Assembly: GCA_012845835.1 (NCBI GenBank)
Contig: JABAKD010000021.1
Coordinates: forward strand, 7,135,506 to 7,199,505
Direction of reading: 5' to 3'
DNA length: 64,000 nt
Source of the DNA: Undaria pinnatifida
Taxonomy: Eukaryota > Sar > Phaeophyceae > Laminariales > Alariaceae
The stretch's first letter is position 1. The number at the start of each line of letters is the position of its first letter. The translations under genes and the position numbers were made by a program. The notes under the pieces are model-generated. The model worked only from the letters and a program-made list of their open reading frames with translations. It did not search any database and had not been told where the DNA came from. Shown here piece by piece: positions 25,201-35,448 of the stretch.

Positions 25201-28200
25201 ACCTGTAACCATCGCCCGAAAACAATACAGACGACACGGCAAAAAGTCCTCCGTATTTTGGCAGGACCTGGTCCCTAAGCAAGGGCCCAGACTAACGAGG
25301 AACCTGCTAAATAGAAACTCGATATATTTATTTTTGAGTTGAATTCAATTTGCATCTGATTGGTGGGAAAATGAATCACCGAGCAGGCATTTCCAGAAAT
25401 ATCACGAAAACTTAAAATCAGCAAAAAAATAAAAATACATATTTGGTCAAATTTAGTCGATACTTGAAACTCAATTTGGGGAGTTTGTGCATTTAAGCAT
25501 GACATGTTCCATGTAACCGAACCCGGCCACGCGAATTAATGCCATGTCGTCCGCTGGTTTAGAGGCGAGAAGTTACCATTGCGCGAGGTAGGACCACCAG
25601 AGCAGCCGCAGCCAGGCCTCCGAAGGCCAGCCTGGACCACCTGCGACGCCTCAAAAACGATCGAGACCGCCGCGAACCCGGCTTTTCGTTGCCCTGCACC
25701 TCGAGAGTTACACGACCAATTACCGCATAACGCCTTCGCTCAGAAGTTCAACCGCTATATCCCCGTCGCCGCTACCCGCGTGGGGTGGCGGGGCGGCGCC
25801 ACGCCATCCAAGAGATGCCTACATGCATAGCCTCCTAGATGCTGCCGTCAAAACCATTGTGCCGCTAGCCGAGGCGCTGAGGGGAGGACGCGAGCCATCG
25901 CTCGCCTCGGTTGTTGCCCACGGGTGTTCGTTGACCCTTATGTGTTTTATTTAATTTTAAAAAACACCTCGCCGATTCTCGGCAGAGTCGAACTTGTCGT
26001 GTGTTGTCCATGAAAATTCAAAAAATATATCGAATTTCAATCTTCTTCTGTGCTTTTCGTTCATCTGGGCCCGAACATGACGAGTTGTATGTACGTACCC
26101 AAAACAATGATCGACTTGGAGAAGCCAAACGTATAGTATACGCAACACGACGGGAGTTCCCGACCACGACCTACAAACTAACTCAAAACAACGCAAAAAA
26201 TTGGATTGCAAAAATTACACAGTAGCTCGATGGTTGAAGAGCTACGCCAGTCAGTGAGGTTACTACGTATGAGTGAAAGTGTGCCCCCTTTACCCTGGCG
26301 TATGGTTGCAGTAAACTTAGTGAAGCGAAGAGAAGCAAAGCAAGCAAAGCAGTGCACCTTATCTCCGCAGTTGTTGTTGATGAAAAGGCAGTCCGACAGC
26401 AAGATCGTGGCTCCTTTGGCCACCCAAAGTGCACCCCCGTGTCCTTGAGGATCGTACGCTATGCCAGTTCCCGAGGAGCTGTTATCAAACATGCATCGGT
26501 GGAACTCCAATTCGCTGGATACGTCGTCCCCGTCGCTGATGGTCACCGCGCCTCCCCTCATGGCAGCGTGGCCATTAACGAACACCGTGTCGCTCACGTT
26601 ACAGGCGGCCAGGCCGCTAAACGATCGATCGCATCCCGAGAAGGCCAGGTCAGCGCCCTCCCCTGTGGGATCCTCTGCATGTGGCGCGTATGAGGACAGC
26701 ATGAGGTATAGAGAAAACACCCAGTTCTTTGGATCCCAACCGATGGGAGGCAGCAGATTCTGAGAATTTTCTGTGCTCCTAACATGAGGAGCTAACTCGA
26801 TATCTCACTTACCCGAAAAATGACTTCGAAGGGATTCGTTCAAACAACCCGAATACGCATATATGCCTTACTGTAAAAATAGATACAGTACTCGTGAAAT
26901 TACTTGACTAATAGCTGGCAGGTAGTTCCTCGCCTGAGGAGCTCAATCAGACGGGTGTACCCTTTTTGGGGTAAAACAGTGCAACCCCTACCGTGGGATT
27001 ATGCATAGTCTATATGACTTACTCTAATTATATATATATGTATCCCAACCTATGCCAACCGAAGTATGACTAACGAAGTAACGCAATTGAGCGCGTTTAC
27101 ACTAAGCGTTCCTTTCAAAGCACAAACGATTCGCATTTCTCCCGTTCGTTCTCAATGACGGTGACATTGCATGACCACATCACCTCGTCTGTTGTTTTTG
27201 GCAATACGTATCTCTTTCTTAAAATTAGCGATGTCAGAAAATAATGGTATGTACATGATTGTACCTATCGATTGAAATATTCTATCTTTCGATCCATGTA
27301 CAATAACAACTTGTGAAGCTTTGAACACGTTGTTTACTACACCTAAGAACTGGGTTGCATACTACATGTAACATCAAACCTTCTAGAATAATAAACATTA
27401 CCAGGCGGGTGATTAAAGGGGTGTCTTCTTGCCACAACCGTCAGATTCGTCCCCTTTAAGGGTTTATTGTTTCCGCGCACATATTCAAATCCCCCCCCCC
27501 CCCCCCTCCCCGATCCCTCTGGTTCAAACGTCCCACCTAAAATCAAAATATACCAGCGTAGTAAACACTACCAGCCAACCGATATCATCTCATTATCATT
27601 CTAGCCATCCATGCCGTAGCTCCAACTCATCTCCGCCATCCCCCCCCCTCCCCTCCTTTTGTTCCCCGCCCAGTTCGTTCAAACGCCCCACTTACAATCG
27701 AAATCGGCCAGAGTAATAAACACTTCTAAGCAATATATTTCTAGACATCCATGACGTAGCTTTCATTCATCCCCCTCCCCCCCTCCAACGCCCCCTCCTT
27801 CCCCACACCCCGCACGATCGCCTAGACCCAGCACCGCGCGTATAGCAAGCCCCTACATATATGATGAATACGCGCGATGGGAGGATCACACACAATGTTG
27901 CGAAGATCAGTGTCGACCAAATCCTTGATATCATAGCTGGAGTGTATTTTAATATTATATGTGACCTAAACCTCTTGAAAACCTCCCCCCCCCCCCCTTT
28001 TTTTTTTTCCTCGCTCTCTCTTGCTCAAACGCCCCACCTAATATCGAAATGTGCCAGAGTAATAAACACTTCCACATCCTGGATATCGCCTCGTTATCGT
28101 TCAGAGCCGTCCATACCGCTGCTGCAATTCCCACCCACCCCCGCCCCCGACGCCCCCTCCTTCCCCACCACCCGCACCATCGCCTAGACCTAGCACCAAC

Positions 28201-31200
28201 CACGCGTATAGCAAACCCCGAAATCTATGCGACCTAAAGCCCCCCCCCCCCCCCCCCCCCCCTTCCCACCACACTCCCCCCCCCTCCCCCACGAGAAGGA
28301 TTTATAGTTTCCACGCACAAATTGACCCACTCGTCCCCTCCCCCCCTCTCCCTCCCCCGCCCCCCCTTTTCATCAAAATCATGCCTCCACGTCCTTAAAA
28401 ACTCCGCCCTCCCCTCACCGGATATTCGACATACAGGATTCACTTGATAAACTGATGCATTTCCTTCCACAGCTGTCAGATTTTGTCCCCCTCAAAAACG
28501 GGTTTTATAGTTTCCGCGCACAGACTGCCTTACACCACCCTGTTGACCCTGATAGCTACACTGTAGTTGCAAGGGGAATCGCCGACCTATATCCTTAATG
28601 AGAACACACAACCCGTAACACGCGCGATCGGAGTATCACACACAGCTTGCAAAGATGAGTTTCGACGAAATCTTCGATCTCACAGCTGGAGTATATTTTC
28701 ATTTTTACAATATATGTATGTATATTCGTGAAATTACTTGACTATTGACTAACCGGTAGTTCCTCACCTGAGGAGCTCCATCGGACAGGTGTACCCTTTT
28801 TGGCTAAAACAGTGCAAGCAATACCGTGGGATTATGCATAGTCTATATGCCTTACTCTAATGCCTTAGTCTATATTATATATGCATATGCATACTCGTGA
28901 AATTACTTGACTAATGACCAACCGGTAGTTCCTCACCTGAGGAGCTCAATCGGACAGGTGTACCTTTTTTTGGCTAAAACAGTGCAAGCCCTACCGTGGG
29001 ATGACTCTCAAACACTCTGCGTGCAACCGACACATCCTATAGAACATAAAAACTGGGATCCTCTACTGTGCTGGTCGAATGCGCCGGCATACTCATACGT
29101 GGGGAGATCCATACATATTGTTGTTACGTGTGTTGGCGCAGTACGTCGACGCTGGTGACCAGGCAGCGTGGCTCGGGTTTCAAATAAAAATAAAAACAAA
29201 CGTTGGGGGGGGTACCCCGTTCATCACTACCAAGTTTGACCTACTGGCGCGTTCATCACTACCAAGTTTGACCTACTGGCGCGAGAGACAGCACCTCAAA
29301 GGGACAAAAAGCTTTATGCGATATTGTTGAACGCAAGCGTAGCTTGCCACGTATACCATCGTGGATTCCTATAACAAAATGAAAACGTCACTACAATACC
29401 GTCACTACTTTCGTAGATTCCTATAGCAAAATGAAAACGTCAACTACAATACCGTCACTGCAATACTTCTGAAAGCCGCAACGGAACAGGGGGTTCACTA
29501 GCGCGAGTGACCCCGAGCCACGGCCAAAAAATCCCCCAGAGTGACCCTCCTACCGTAGCCTGCGCCATGAGATCTCGATACCACCAATGTTTTTCACTGT
29601 TGGCAGTCTATCCATGGCATAGTCTCAGTAGTGTTCACTATCAGGCTAGGCGGGAACCATCTGCGATAGTCGCGGGTTTACAGCTGACCGACACCATTAG
29701 ACATAATTTTGAACCCGTGGGTGTGCAACGCCACGTCATCCCAGTTTGGAACGAACTTGACAAACCGCGAGTAGCCCAACAGAAACAGGACGCTCTAAAG
29801 GCGGCATCGAACACGGGCGACGCACACAATACGAAACGGTTTAAGGTGGCGCATCGGGTGGACTTTTCGTGTTGACGTCGTCGACCTTCAGTAGCTAGGC
29901 CAGCTACTACTGTACCCCCTTTCGTCACCATACCTAGTCTCACCCGCGCTGCCATACTACCAAGACATAGCCTCGGTTCTGACTCACCGCCCTTCTCGTT
30001 GTCGCCTCCTGCAACGTTATCGTAAAACACCGAGTCCAGTACAGATATATTCCCGTACCCCAGGGATATACCGGCACCTCTGTCTCTGGCATATCCGCCC
30101 TCGAAGAAACAGCCGCTGACCAATACTTCGGACAATTCAGCCTGCCACCATTCGTTCCGCCGTCAATGTGGGGCTGGAATGAGCTACGTGGATGCATGAA
30201 TGAATGGACAAACCGTTACGCTTCACGATGGGAAACAGGACGACGGTGGTACCTGGAGCGGACGTTCAGCGCGGCAAGGTTATTTAGCCTTGCAGTTAAG
30301 GTCAAGACATGAGCAGTTGGCTGCAGCGAGCGCGGTTAGGAGGACGGTGGTTCTGTGTCTACGTCGACCCTCCGTGCGAGTTATCAACTTTTGACGACTT
30401 TTTCCCTCATGAAAGCACCGAAACCGACTCAAGTCCAGTGGTGGTTTACCCCGCACAAGTACCGACGGCAACCTCAACGGGAATTCTTCTCATACTTTGA
30501 CGTCGATCCCAGCCAACCACTACGGCAAATACACAATTCAATTAACGTTTCTTTGGTTAAGTCCAAAAAGCATCCACTACTTAGACCAAGGCTACGGTAG
30601 GGGGGGTACCGCCATTTTCACTGGTGTGTATGAGCCACTCGCACGAGTGGCTCTGTACCCCACGGATGAAGATGGTTTAGGCACTTGGTTTGGCGCGGCT
30701 TAGATCACGTTTGCATTGAGGATTGATTTTCGTCAATGTTATTAAACATGAAGAAAACGTAAGATCGCAAAGGAACAAAGGGGTTGCTCGCGTGAGTGAC
30801 CCCTACCCATCGAAATAAAAGGCCGAAAAGGGGACCCCCCTACCGCAGCCTGGGTTTAAGCAGCATTTTCTTGGCCGGAACACAATCTTCTACAAGTATG
30901 ATCCATGCAGAAAGCAAAAACCCAAAAATGGCCAGCAGCAATGTTGATTTGATTCAGGGTGCGGAGGTCTGATCGACATTTGAAAATACTGCAGAAGAAA
31001 CAATCGGCACCAGGCGCAGTAACATGCCGGTTTATTTTCCCCCCGGGTGTCACTTGGCTCTACACCAACGAATAACCCAGGAAAGTTGCCTTGTTTTTCA
31101 TTGAGGATGAGATATTCACATCAGTGTTTTCAAGGCGGATTTAGACAGATCTCTGGGTGCGCCAGGTGTACTGCGCTCGTAATCGTAATCAGTTTTTTTT

Positions 31201-32894
31201 TTGGGGGGGGGAGGGAACAAGAAGGAGACCGAAGACTGGATTTTAGGCCTGAACGCAAGAGTATGATAACCCGCCAGTAGGATTAAGATGGAGAGAACGG
31301 GAAACGCGTCCTGTCGCACGTCTATAAGTTTAATCGCTCGCGTTTTGTCAAGTACATAAAAATTGTGTGAAAATATCCAGAGGCTTGTTGTGATAATTAG
31401 CTGATGCTGACCATTGACAGGCTGAAACGTCCTTGATTTTAGACCGGGGGCGTTTATTGCGTCGGTTGAAACAAAAATTTGATCACCCTGCCTGGCGATC
31501 ACGACTGCAGTCGTCCCGTCACGCAACTCGTCGAATGATACTTCAAGAGGTCTGAGCCGAAATTTTGTTGGATGTGTTGTCCTGCACGGACTAACATCTT
31601 GACGGGGACTGCCAGAAATTTTGCGATACAGAGAGGTCGGATTTCGAGAGAATGGAAACCGAAGTGACGTTTCTCCCATCTGTAGAGCACGTGGTATGTT
31701 TGTTGCCGTCCGCGGCCACGATACAAAGGATTGCTACAGTACACAACATAAAAATGGTTCCGAATTACCGTACACATTGCTTACCAAGGAGAACCAACAC
31801 GAGTCAATCGCGACAATCATTTCAAGTGCAGCATGAGCGAGTTAACAAAGACGTAGGTGTGCCGGCAACTTGATCTCCCATACAACTAAGGCGCTTACCG
31901 AGATACCACCCCCGGCGCCATCCGCACCCTCGTCTTCGACGTCCGGCACATTTCCAGCCTTACACGATCGGAACAGCGAGTCGACCACCTGCAGAGTCGA
32001 TTCGGTCACGAATATCCCCCCGCCAAAGTGTTCAGCGAAGTTGTCGCTGAAGTCGCACCGGGACACGGACACAACCGAATTCACCGCGTAGACACCGCCC
32101 CCAAATCCCTCTAGGCCATCGGCGTTACTAGCCGCAAACCCACCGCGAACGATCAAGTCTTCCAGGAATAATTGCCCGCCGTTGATTTTAAACATTGGAC
32201 CGATGGAGACGGTCTCGCTGGCACCAACAGTCAATTTCGGTGGCCCCACGCCCACGGCAGCTGACGTTAGCCCTAGCGGGAGAAGCAGTCCGTTCGTGGC
32301 ATTCGCGACCACTTCGTTGTCGCTCAGACTGCTGTTGCCCTTGCTGGAAATACGCTCGCCAGATATCCGCACTGTGGTGCCGGCGCCAATGACGATAGTG
32401 CTGGTCACGTACACTTCACCAGTCCAGCTTACATGGAAGTCTCCACCCTCGCAGTCGAAAATACTCGCAAGATTCATGGTATTAGTGTTTATGACAGGAA
32501 ACCTCTCGTGTTCTCCTCCTTCTCCTGCGGCTGCGCTCGTTGCTGCAGCCGCGGATGCGCAAGGTGCCGCGAATACCCCAATGCTCACCCCAAAAGCCGA
32601 TGTCAGCAGTGTGAGCATCGGAGCTGCGAGAATAGCTCCAACGAGGAGAAATATTCCAGCTTTCACGGAATGTGGAACACCGCGGGGGTCAATGCCACGT
32701 CTCGATGCTGGCATAATAAGCGGTTTTTCCTCGAGAGCATAAACCTTCACCGGCTGTCGCCGGTTTGGCTGCTTCCGACTGGGCATTGCTAGATGTAGCG
32801 GTGCCAATGGAGGAGCTTGTTTCGCGGATTGCGAAATGGCACTATCCACGGGGGGGTCTAGTGCATGGCTGCTGCACGCGCCGTGCGAAAACAT
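1160..32894 (-). CDS. Beta-helix membrane-anchored protein with PMP-type repeats, 7 exons
   Basis: The model joins exons 32894-31899, 30141-29988, 26674-26358, 23264-22998, 2731-2456, 1562-1357 and 1283-1160. Every intron is GT-AG and every phase agrees (0,1,0,0,0,2), giving about 779 residues and a stop. The N-terminus has a basic tail and a hydrophobic segment at about residues 79-110, fitting a type II anchor or long signal. The rest is built of FxxN...GG(A/V/F) repeats, the signature of chlamydial polymorphic-outer-membrane-protein-like, right-handed parallel beta-helices; such proteins are known in brown algae. Each repeat continues smoothly across the splice joins (for example NNNCGDK to GGVLYL, and NLCEE to NGGVIW). 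It is likely a cell-surface or secreted wall-associated protein; the ligand cannot be told. Intron 4 is 20.3 kb because a large LTR element is inserted. A gene symbol cannot be given. Confidence 0.82.
1357..1562 (-). CDS. Beta-helix gene, exon 6
   Basis: Encodes about residues 671-738. It opens after a TTTAACCAG acceptor with ITGGNFSNNEANFGGFV, a clear beta-helix turn, and later has YAVDGGAIYAADR. It ends in phase 2 at a consensus GTAAGT donor. Confidence 0.82.
1725..1834. repeat. 56-bp tandem duplication
   Basis: Two adjacent copies of about 56 bases beginning CAGATGGGTA (1725 and 1781) differ at only a few positions. It lies in intron 5 of the beta-helix gene. A recent slippage or local duplication is the simplest reading. 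Confidence 0.9.
2456..2731 (-). CDS. Beta-helix gene, exon 5
   Basis: Exactly 92 codons, phase 0 at both ends, with a TCTCATCAG acceptor and a GTAGGA donor. It carries at least three turns (GTFVNNHGKADGGVFL, GRFENNTSVDGGVAVV, GLFSGNFAEKEGGAFAI). It joins exon 4 across a 20.3-kb intron; removing the inserted element would leave an intron of about 1.0 kb, similar to its neighbours. Confidence 0.85.
3193..3420 (-). repeat. Three tandem copies of an ~80-bp intronic repeat
   Basis: Each copy has a palindromic CTCAGGTGAG-like core next to ACTACCGGTAG and then a GGTACACCTGTCC box. The same unit recurs in the opposite orientation at 26.9, 28.75 and 28.92 kb, so it is a dispersed family that also forms tandem runs. 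All copies are in introns of the beta-helix gene. It could be a small non-autonomous DNA transposon; no clear target-site duplication was found. Confidence 0.75.
3738..4238 (+). repeat. 5' LTR of the giant element
   Basis: Direct-repeat partner of 22476-22976. The shared sequence starts at AATAGAGTG and ends CCTTCACA. A TG at 3734 might be the true start, but those first bases do not match the other copy, so the left boundary is uncertain by a few bases. Confidence 0.75.
5343..5374. repeat. Perfect 14-bp GC hairpin
   Basis: The arm GCATGGGCGCCGGC is followed by the loop ATTC and its exact complement. It is flanked by TACAAGGGCTCCGC and GCTTCGCG. A related hairpin with the same left flank lies at 39448-39470, so this is one member of a small dispersed family and not a chance palindrome. 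Confidence 0.85.
5971..7860. mobile_element. Foldback element with ~0.9-kb inverted arms
   Basis: The left arm (about 5971-6870) and right arm (about 7020-7860) are reverse complements over nearly their whole length, leaving a centre of about 150 bases. The left arm has a roughly 60-base GC-rich run that the right lacks. Each arm holds a tRNA-like segment (about 6410-6490 on minus, 7335-7420 on plus) with an A-box-like GGTGGTCTAGTGGTT and a B-box-like GAGTTCGACACCC, then TGACTTTATTT. It may be two SINE-like copies head to head inside a larger palindrome, or a foldback transposon that captured one. No target duplication is clear. It is nested in the giant LTR element. Confidence 0.8.
9690..9775 (-). 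other. tRNA T-arm-like sequence, possible SINE remnant
   Basis: On the minus strand GTGGGTTCGTGTCCCAC (9744-9760) folds as a perfect 5-bp T stem with a 7-base loop. Some 35 bases further on comes TGACTTTATTT, the same box that follows the B box in the foldback arms. No complete tRNA cloverleaf was seen, so this is likely a SINE fragment, not a tRNA gene. Confidence 0.35.
12000..22300. other. Strand-asymmetric, repeat-built interior of the giant element
   Basis: The plus strand here is poor in G: C-rich from about 12.0 to 18.2 kb and T-rich from about 18.2 to 22.3 kb. Long proline- and serine-rich open frames (for example 252 codons at 15133-15891) follow from this composition and show no domain. 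Much of the block is degenerate tandem repeats: about 16.82-17.31 kb, 18.69-19.01 kb (CACTACGTACG motif) and 21.69-22.06 kb (TTCGACCAATGG motif). No gene was recognised. The element's own RNA would be pyrimidine-rich. Confidence 0.6.
16820..17310. repeat. Minisatellite, ~45-48 bp unit
   Basis: Repeated ACCAGAGCTCCA and CACCTGAGCTTCG blocks form a degenerate array. Read on the minus strand it gives a repeating ELWSRSSGDGEA-type peptide, but no start, flanking domain or splice site suggests that this is translated. Confidence 0.75.
22476..22976 (+). repeat. 3' LTR of the giant element
   Basis: Matches 3738-4238 nearly throughout. A short purine-rich stretch (AGGGTGGG) lies just upstream, where a polypurine tract is expected, but it is interrupted. 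The repeat ends about 20 bases from the splice donor of beta-helix exon 4. Confidence 0.75.
22998..23264 (-). CDS. Beta-helix gene, exon 4
   Basis: Exactly 89 codons, phase 0 at both ends, between a TTCCGGCAG acceptor and a GTGAGT donor. It has three clean turns: STFRNNTAKIDSGGVAYV, NVFEENACGANGGVFA and GTFNANLCEE. The donor lies only about 20 bases from the end of the large LTR element in the next intron, so the insertion just spared the splice site. Confidence 0.87.
23551..23781 (-). repeat. Tandem ~123-bp duplication of coding-like sequence in intron 3
   Basis: Two copies (about 23551-23655 and 23674-23781) share nearly all bases. On the minus strand both can encode APSPxPENTTEN(L/I)YSLFGAVGSRV, and the lower copy runs on in a frame of 65 codons. 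A second open stretch (about 23350-23480) ends at a GTACGT donor, but its phase does not fit beta-helix exon 4, which splices cleanly from exon 3. It may be a remnant or alternative exon of a related gene. Function unknown. Confidence 0.45.
24740..24838 (+). repeat. Palindrome-core short repeat, copy 1
   Basis: The core CACTCGCACGAGTG (24763-24776) is followed by GAGCCACTG and, about 50 bases on, CCCTACCG. It is one of five copies; the others are at 29.5, 30.6, 30.8 and 37.8 kb. Probably a small non-autonomous mobile element. Confidence 0.6.
26358..26674 (-). CDS. Beta-helix gene, exon 3
   Basis: Encodes about residues 384-489. It opens after an ATGCAG acceptor with a phase that completes the codon split by exon 2, and ends in phase 0 at a weaker GTGCAC donor. 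Repeats visible include TVFVNGHAAMRGGAVTI and CLFINNNCGDK, the latter continuing directly into GGVLYL of exon 4. Confidence 0.82.
27340..28710. repeat. Poly-C-bearing repeat cluster
   Basis: Several imperfect iterations of one repeat lie here, each with a C run (17 C at 27491, 13 C then a T run at 27985, 23 C at 28240), a TCAAACGCCCCACCTA box, a CAGAGTAATAAACACT box and TTTCCGCGCACA. The last unit (about 28372-28707) matches 53.88-54.22 kb. It lies in intron 2 of the beta-helix gene. The opposite strand has matching G runs that could form quadruplexes. Confidence 0.8.
28541..28707 (+). repeat. ~170-bp dispersed repeat, copy A
   Basis: Runs from CTGTTGACCCTGATAGC to GGAGTATATTTTCA. Close copies are at 34131-34300 and 54054-54222; a partial one is at about 27860-27955, and reversed fragments appear near 56.2 kb, 54.4 kb and 5.0 kb. 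It probably forms the 3' part of the poly-C repeat family. Confidence 0.85.
29219..29281. repeat. 31-bp perfect tandem duplication
   Basis: Two adjacent copies of TTCATCACTACCAAGTTTG plus CTACTGGCGC. Intronic, with no coding meaning seen. Confidence 0.9.
29475..29570 (+). repeat. Palindrome-core short repeat, copy 2
   Basis: The core CACTAGCGCGAGTG (29496-29509) is followed by GAGCCACGG and then CCTCCTACCGTAGCCTG. This is the most complete match to the family's right-hand box. Confidence 0.6.
29988..30141 (-). CDS. Beta-helix gene, exon 2
   Basis: Encodes about 51 residues (333-383) between a GGCAG acceptor and a consensus GTGAGT donor. It contains one beta-helix turn (VLVSGCFFEGG, then VLDSVFYDNVAGG). 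It enters in phase 0 and leaves in phase 1, matching exons 1 and 3. Confidence 0.8.
30588..30660 (-). repeat. Palindrome-core short repeat, copy 3 (reversed)
   Basis: At 30632-30653 the arm GAGCCACTCG and its exact complement flank CA, a 10-bp perfect palindrome. The family's right-hand box appears reversed at about 30590 (GGCTACGGTAGGGGGG), so this copy is inverted relative to the others. Confidence 0.65.
30765..30855 (+). repeat. Palindrome-core short repeat, copy 4
   Basis: A worn core (GCTCGCGTGAGTG near 30786) is followed by CCCCCCTACCGCAGCCTGG at about 30835. It lies only about 110 bases from the reversed copy 3. Confidence 0.55.
31899..32894 (-). CDS. Beta-helix gene, exon 1 (N-terminus, anchor, first repeats)
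   Basis: Encodes residues 1-332. The frame opens with an ATG at 32894; a second ATG at 32786 (residue 37) starts a more basic leader (MPSRKQPNRRQ) and is an equally plausible start. The hydrophobic stretch GIFLLVGAILAAPMLTLL follows an arginine-rich segment. After an Ala-rich linker come the first beta-helix turns, including CDFSDNF...GGGIFV. The exon ends in phase 0 at a GTAAGC donor just after GGGIS. Confidence 0.85.
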
Positions 32895-34130
32895 TGAGCA
32901 AAATGGGCCGCTCCTGTTGCTGTGCTTCGGACGGCGGGAGAGCGGTCAGGGCAACGAGGGGGTTGGGGAGAGGAACGCTTGGGATGACCGTGTTCGAAAC
33001 AATCGATGTTCGCCAAGAAACGAAGAACGTCGACGCATTCATCATCGTAGGTTGCTGTCCCCTACTGGACGCTTGCTACGACAGAGGCAGCACTTTTCGT
33101 CTAAAAAAAAACATGAATGACGGGGCTTCCTTAGCCGAAAATCGTCGGGAATATAGGTGATTTGTTCCGCATGATTTCGTCGAATACTTAGTTAGGCGCC
33201 ATGGGATCTGTTCATCATCCGGTAACGGTTTTATATAGTCTCCGAATCGATTTTTGGGGGTGCTCTTAAGCTCCTAGATTGAGGAACCTCAGAAAAAACG
33301 TGGTGCACCTCTGTCGTAGCACGCGTCATTGTATCCTCTACTATCCTCTACTATCCTGTACCATCCTGTGCCAACGACGACGTGATCCCATCCGGACCTA
33401 ACCACGCCTAACTAGCCGGTAGGGGGCAATTATAATTATGACCTCCGGTGGTGGACGATCTACCAAAATCGAGCATCGGCCGCGGCGACGGCGACGAAAA
33501 AAATAACAAATTTACGATCTTCGGACCGTATTATATGGATATGATATCCGTTTACGATAACTCGTATGGGTGGTGCAGTGTAGTGCGACAGTAGATCACC
33601 ATGCTTGGTGGACCACTTTGACCCTTATGGCATCCGGATGGCTGGGCTACATCAATAGCAGATCGAAAAAAAATGGCCACTGGATCATCTGCAAAATGTA
33701 CGAAGGATGATGGATCACCCGCACAATCGACAAATTATAGCGTCGGTGCTGGAAAGCGCGTCGCCGACCAGTAACCTCGCTGCCGGTACAATACGAATTT
33801 GGGTTGTTCGGCAACTTCTGGTACGATTTGGTGTGGGTGCTTGTTTCTATTTTTGGGCGACAAGAAAGTTGTTCTACAGAGAAGTATCGACAGCATTAGA
33901 TCGGTACACGTATTGACTACCAGGCACGTACGAGTACGGAGTGACATTGATGTACTGCTGTAGTCCGAGCTGTTCTGGACGTCTCTCTGTGTTTTACCAA
34001 AACCCACGCACGATATCAACGTTCATAGACACGAAAACCATATCATGTATAGCCGGTCGCCACCGTCGTCGTTTTATAGTGGTTACCCCGGAATGCTACT
34101 GTTATAATAGCGCACAGACTGACTAAAATC

Positions 34131-34300
34131 ACCCTGTTGACCCTGATAGCTACACTGTAGTTGTAAGGGGAGTCGCCGACCTATATCCTTAATGAGGACA
34201 CACAACTCGTAATGCGCGCGATCGGAGTATCAGACACAGCTTGCAAAGATGAGTTTCGACGAAATCTTCGATCTCACAGCTGGAGTGTATTTTCATTTTT
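34131..34300 (+). repeat. ~170-bp dispersed repeat, copy B
   Basis: Near-identical to 28541-28707 and 54054-54222. It is preceded by GCGCACAGACTGACTAAAATC, as in the 54-kb copy, but without the poly-C part. Confidence 0.85.
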
Positions 34301-34640
34301 TATAATAGAGTTGGTCCAACTATTATCGTAGAGTTGGTCCTGAAGTTCAAACCCCACGTACGTGGGTCGGACGTTTTATTTTTAGGCTTATTTGCAAAAA
34401 TCAGAAAAAACAAGGCAACCAACTGCTGAGAGCGCCGACTATTAGCAGGGTGGGTAGGCGGTATTTGATGCGAGTCGACGAGCGAAGAAAGGGCTGAAGC
34501 CTTGTCACGATGGAAGAAGTCGCGTGGGGAGGGTGTAGAGAAGAGTCTGATTAGTGACCCCGGATCTGAGCTACGCCTAGGGACAGAGAGGGACAAATGA
34601 AGAGTGCGTAGAAAATTGAAGAGATGAGTAAATAAAGCTA
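34301..34640 (+). mobile_element. SINE-like element related to the foldback arms
   Basis: A B-box-like GAAGTTCAAACCCC near 34351 is followed by TTTTATTTTTAGGC. The body (about 34390-34590) resembles 7440-7630 in the right foldback arm: AACTGCTGAGAGCGCC, CGAGTCGACGAG and GTGACCCCGGATCTGAG all recur in order. It therefore looks like a lone, diverged copy of the tRNA-headed unit found twice in the foldback. Confidence 0.6.
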
Positions 34641-35448
34641 AAAAAATATATATATATAGTCCAAGTATCCCACCAAAGAAATTGAGACACGGCTCTAGGC
34701 TGGCATCCTTTTTCTGGTGCAGACCGAGAAATTAGCAACTTCCTTACCAAATGCCCATGACGCAGGCGCCTACTTAACAGGTTAGGTTTAAGTTCTAAAA
34801 TTTCAACATTAAACTGGTCTATCTTTCTTAAAGCCTACTTCCTGACGGGCGGGTCGATACCGTAGCTTAACGGGAGTTTTATCCTCACCACCAAAAAAGA
34901 TCTATCCCCCTCCCACGTTGTGGTTAATGTGCCTCAGCAGCTAATTTTCTCCTCGTCGGACGTGAAGTGCGGGCAAAAGAAATGATATCACCGTAAACAC
35001 GTCGAACAAACGTCCTGAAAACAATAAGATCGTCGGGTAGGTAGAGATACATACCGTGCAGGGGGGGGCGGCTGGAGGTACTGCGAGTGCTTTCAGCGTT
35101 TGAGCATTGTTGGATTGGATACTACAGAGGTGTGCCACCAAACAAGAGTGGGAATTGTACTGGTCAATGAGACCAATACACGAAACAAGTCTGAGAGTTG
35201 AGATCGATGACGAAAGTAAGTATCGGCAGCGTGAGAATTGATAAATGAGGACTTTTGAGTACCCTCATCCCAATCCCACACAGTGTGGTCGTGCACTGCG
35301 CGCGTCTCATTTTGTGCTCACATGTATATAAAATTGCATTCCATCCTGCCTGGTCATCATGTACGTCGTATATCTATGTCAGTCTCCATCCTACTTCATA
35401 CAGCAGTGGTACTACCATTGGCATGTCAAACGCAGCCCCCACGAAGTT

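Larger units (their letters stand above)
26880..29003 (+). repeat. Dispersed ~80-140-bp repeat, three copies
   Basis: Copies at about 26880-27035, 28715-28860 and 28885-29003 share TTACTTGACTA, CGGTAGTTCCTC, the ACCTGAGGAGCTC core, GACAGGTGTACC and CTACCGTGGGAT. They are in reverse orientation to the tandem trio at 3.2-3.4 kb. They are intronic in the beta-helix gene. Confidence 0.75.

Noticed and set aside
31116-31679. 187-codon minus-strand frame within intron 1 of the beta-helix gene
   Set aside because: Exon 1 joins exon 2 cleanly in phase and in repeat register without it. No beta-helix repeat or other domain seen. Kept only as a possible remnant.
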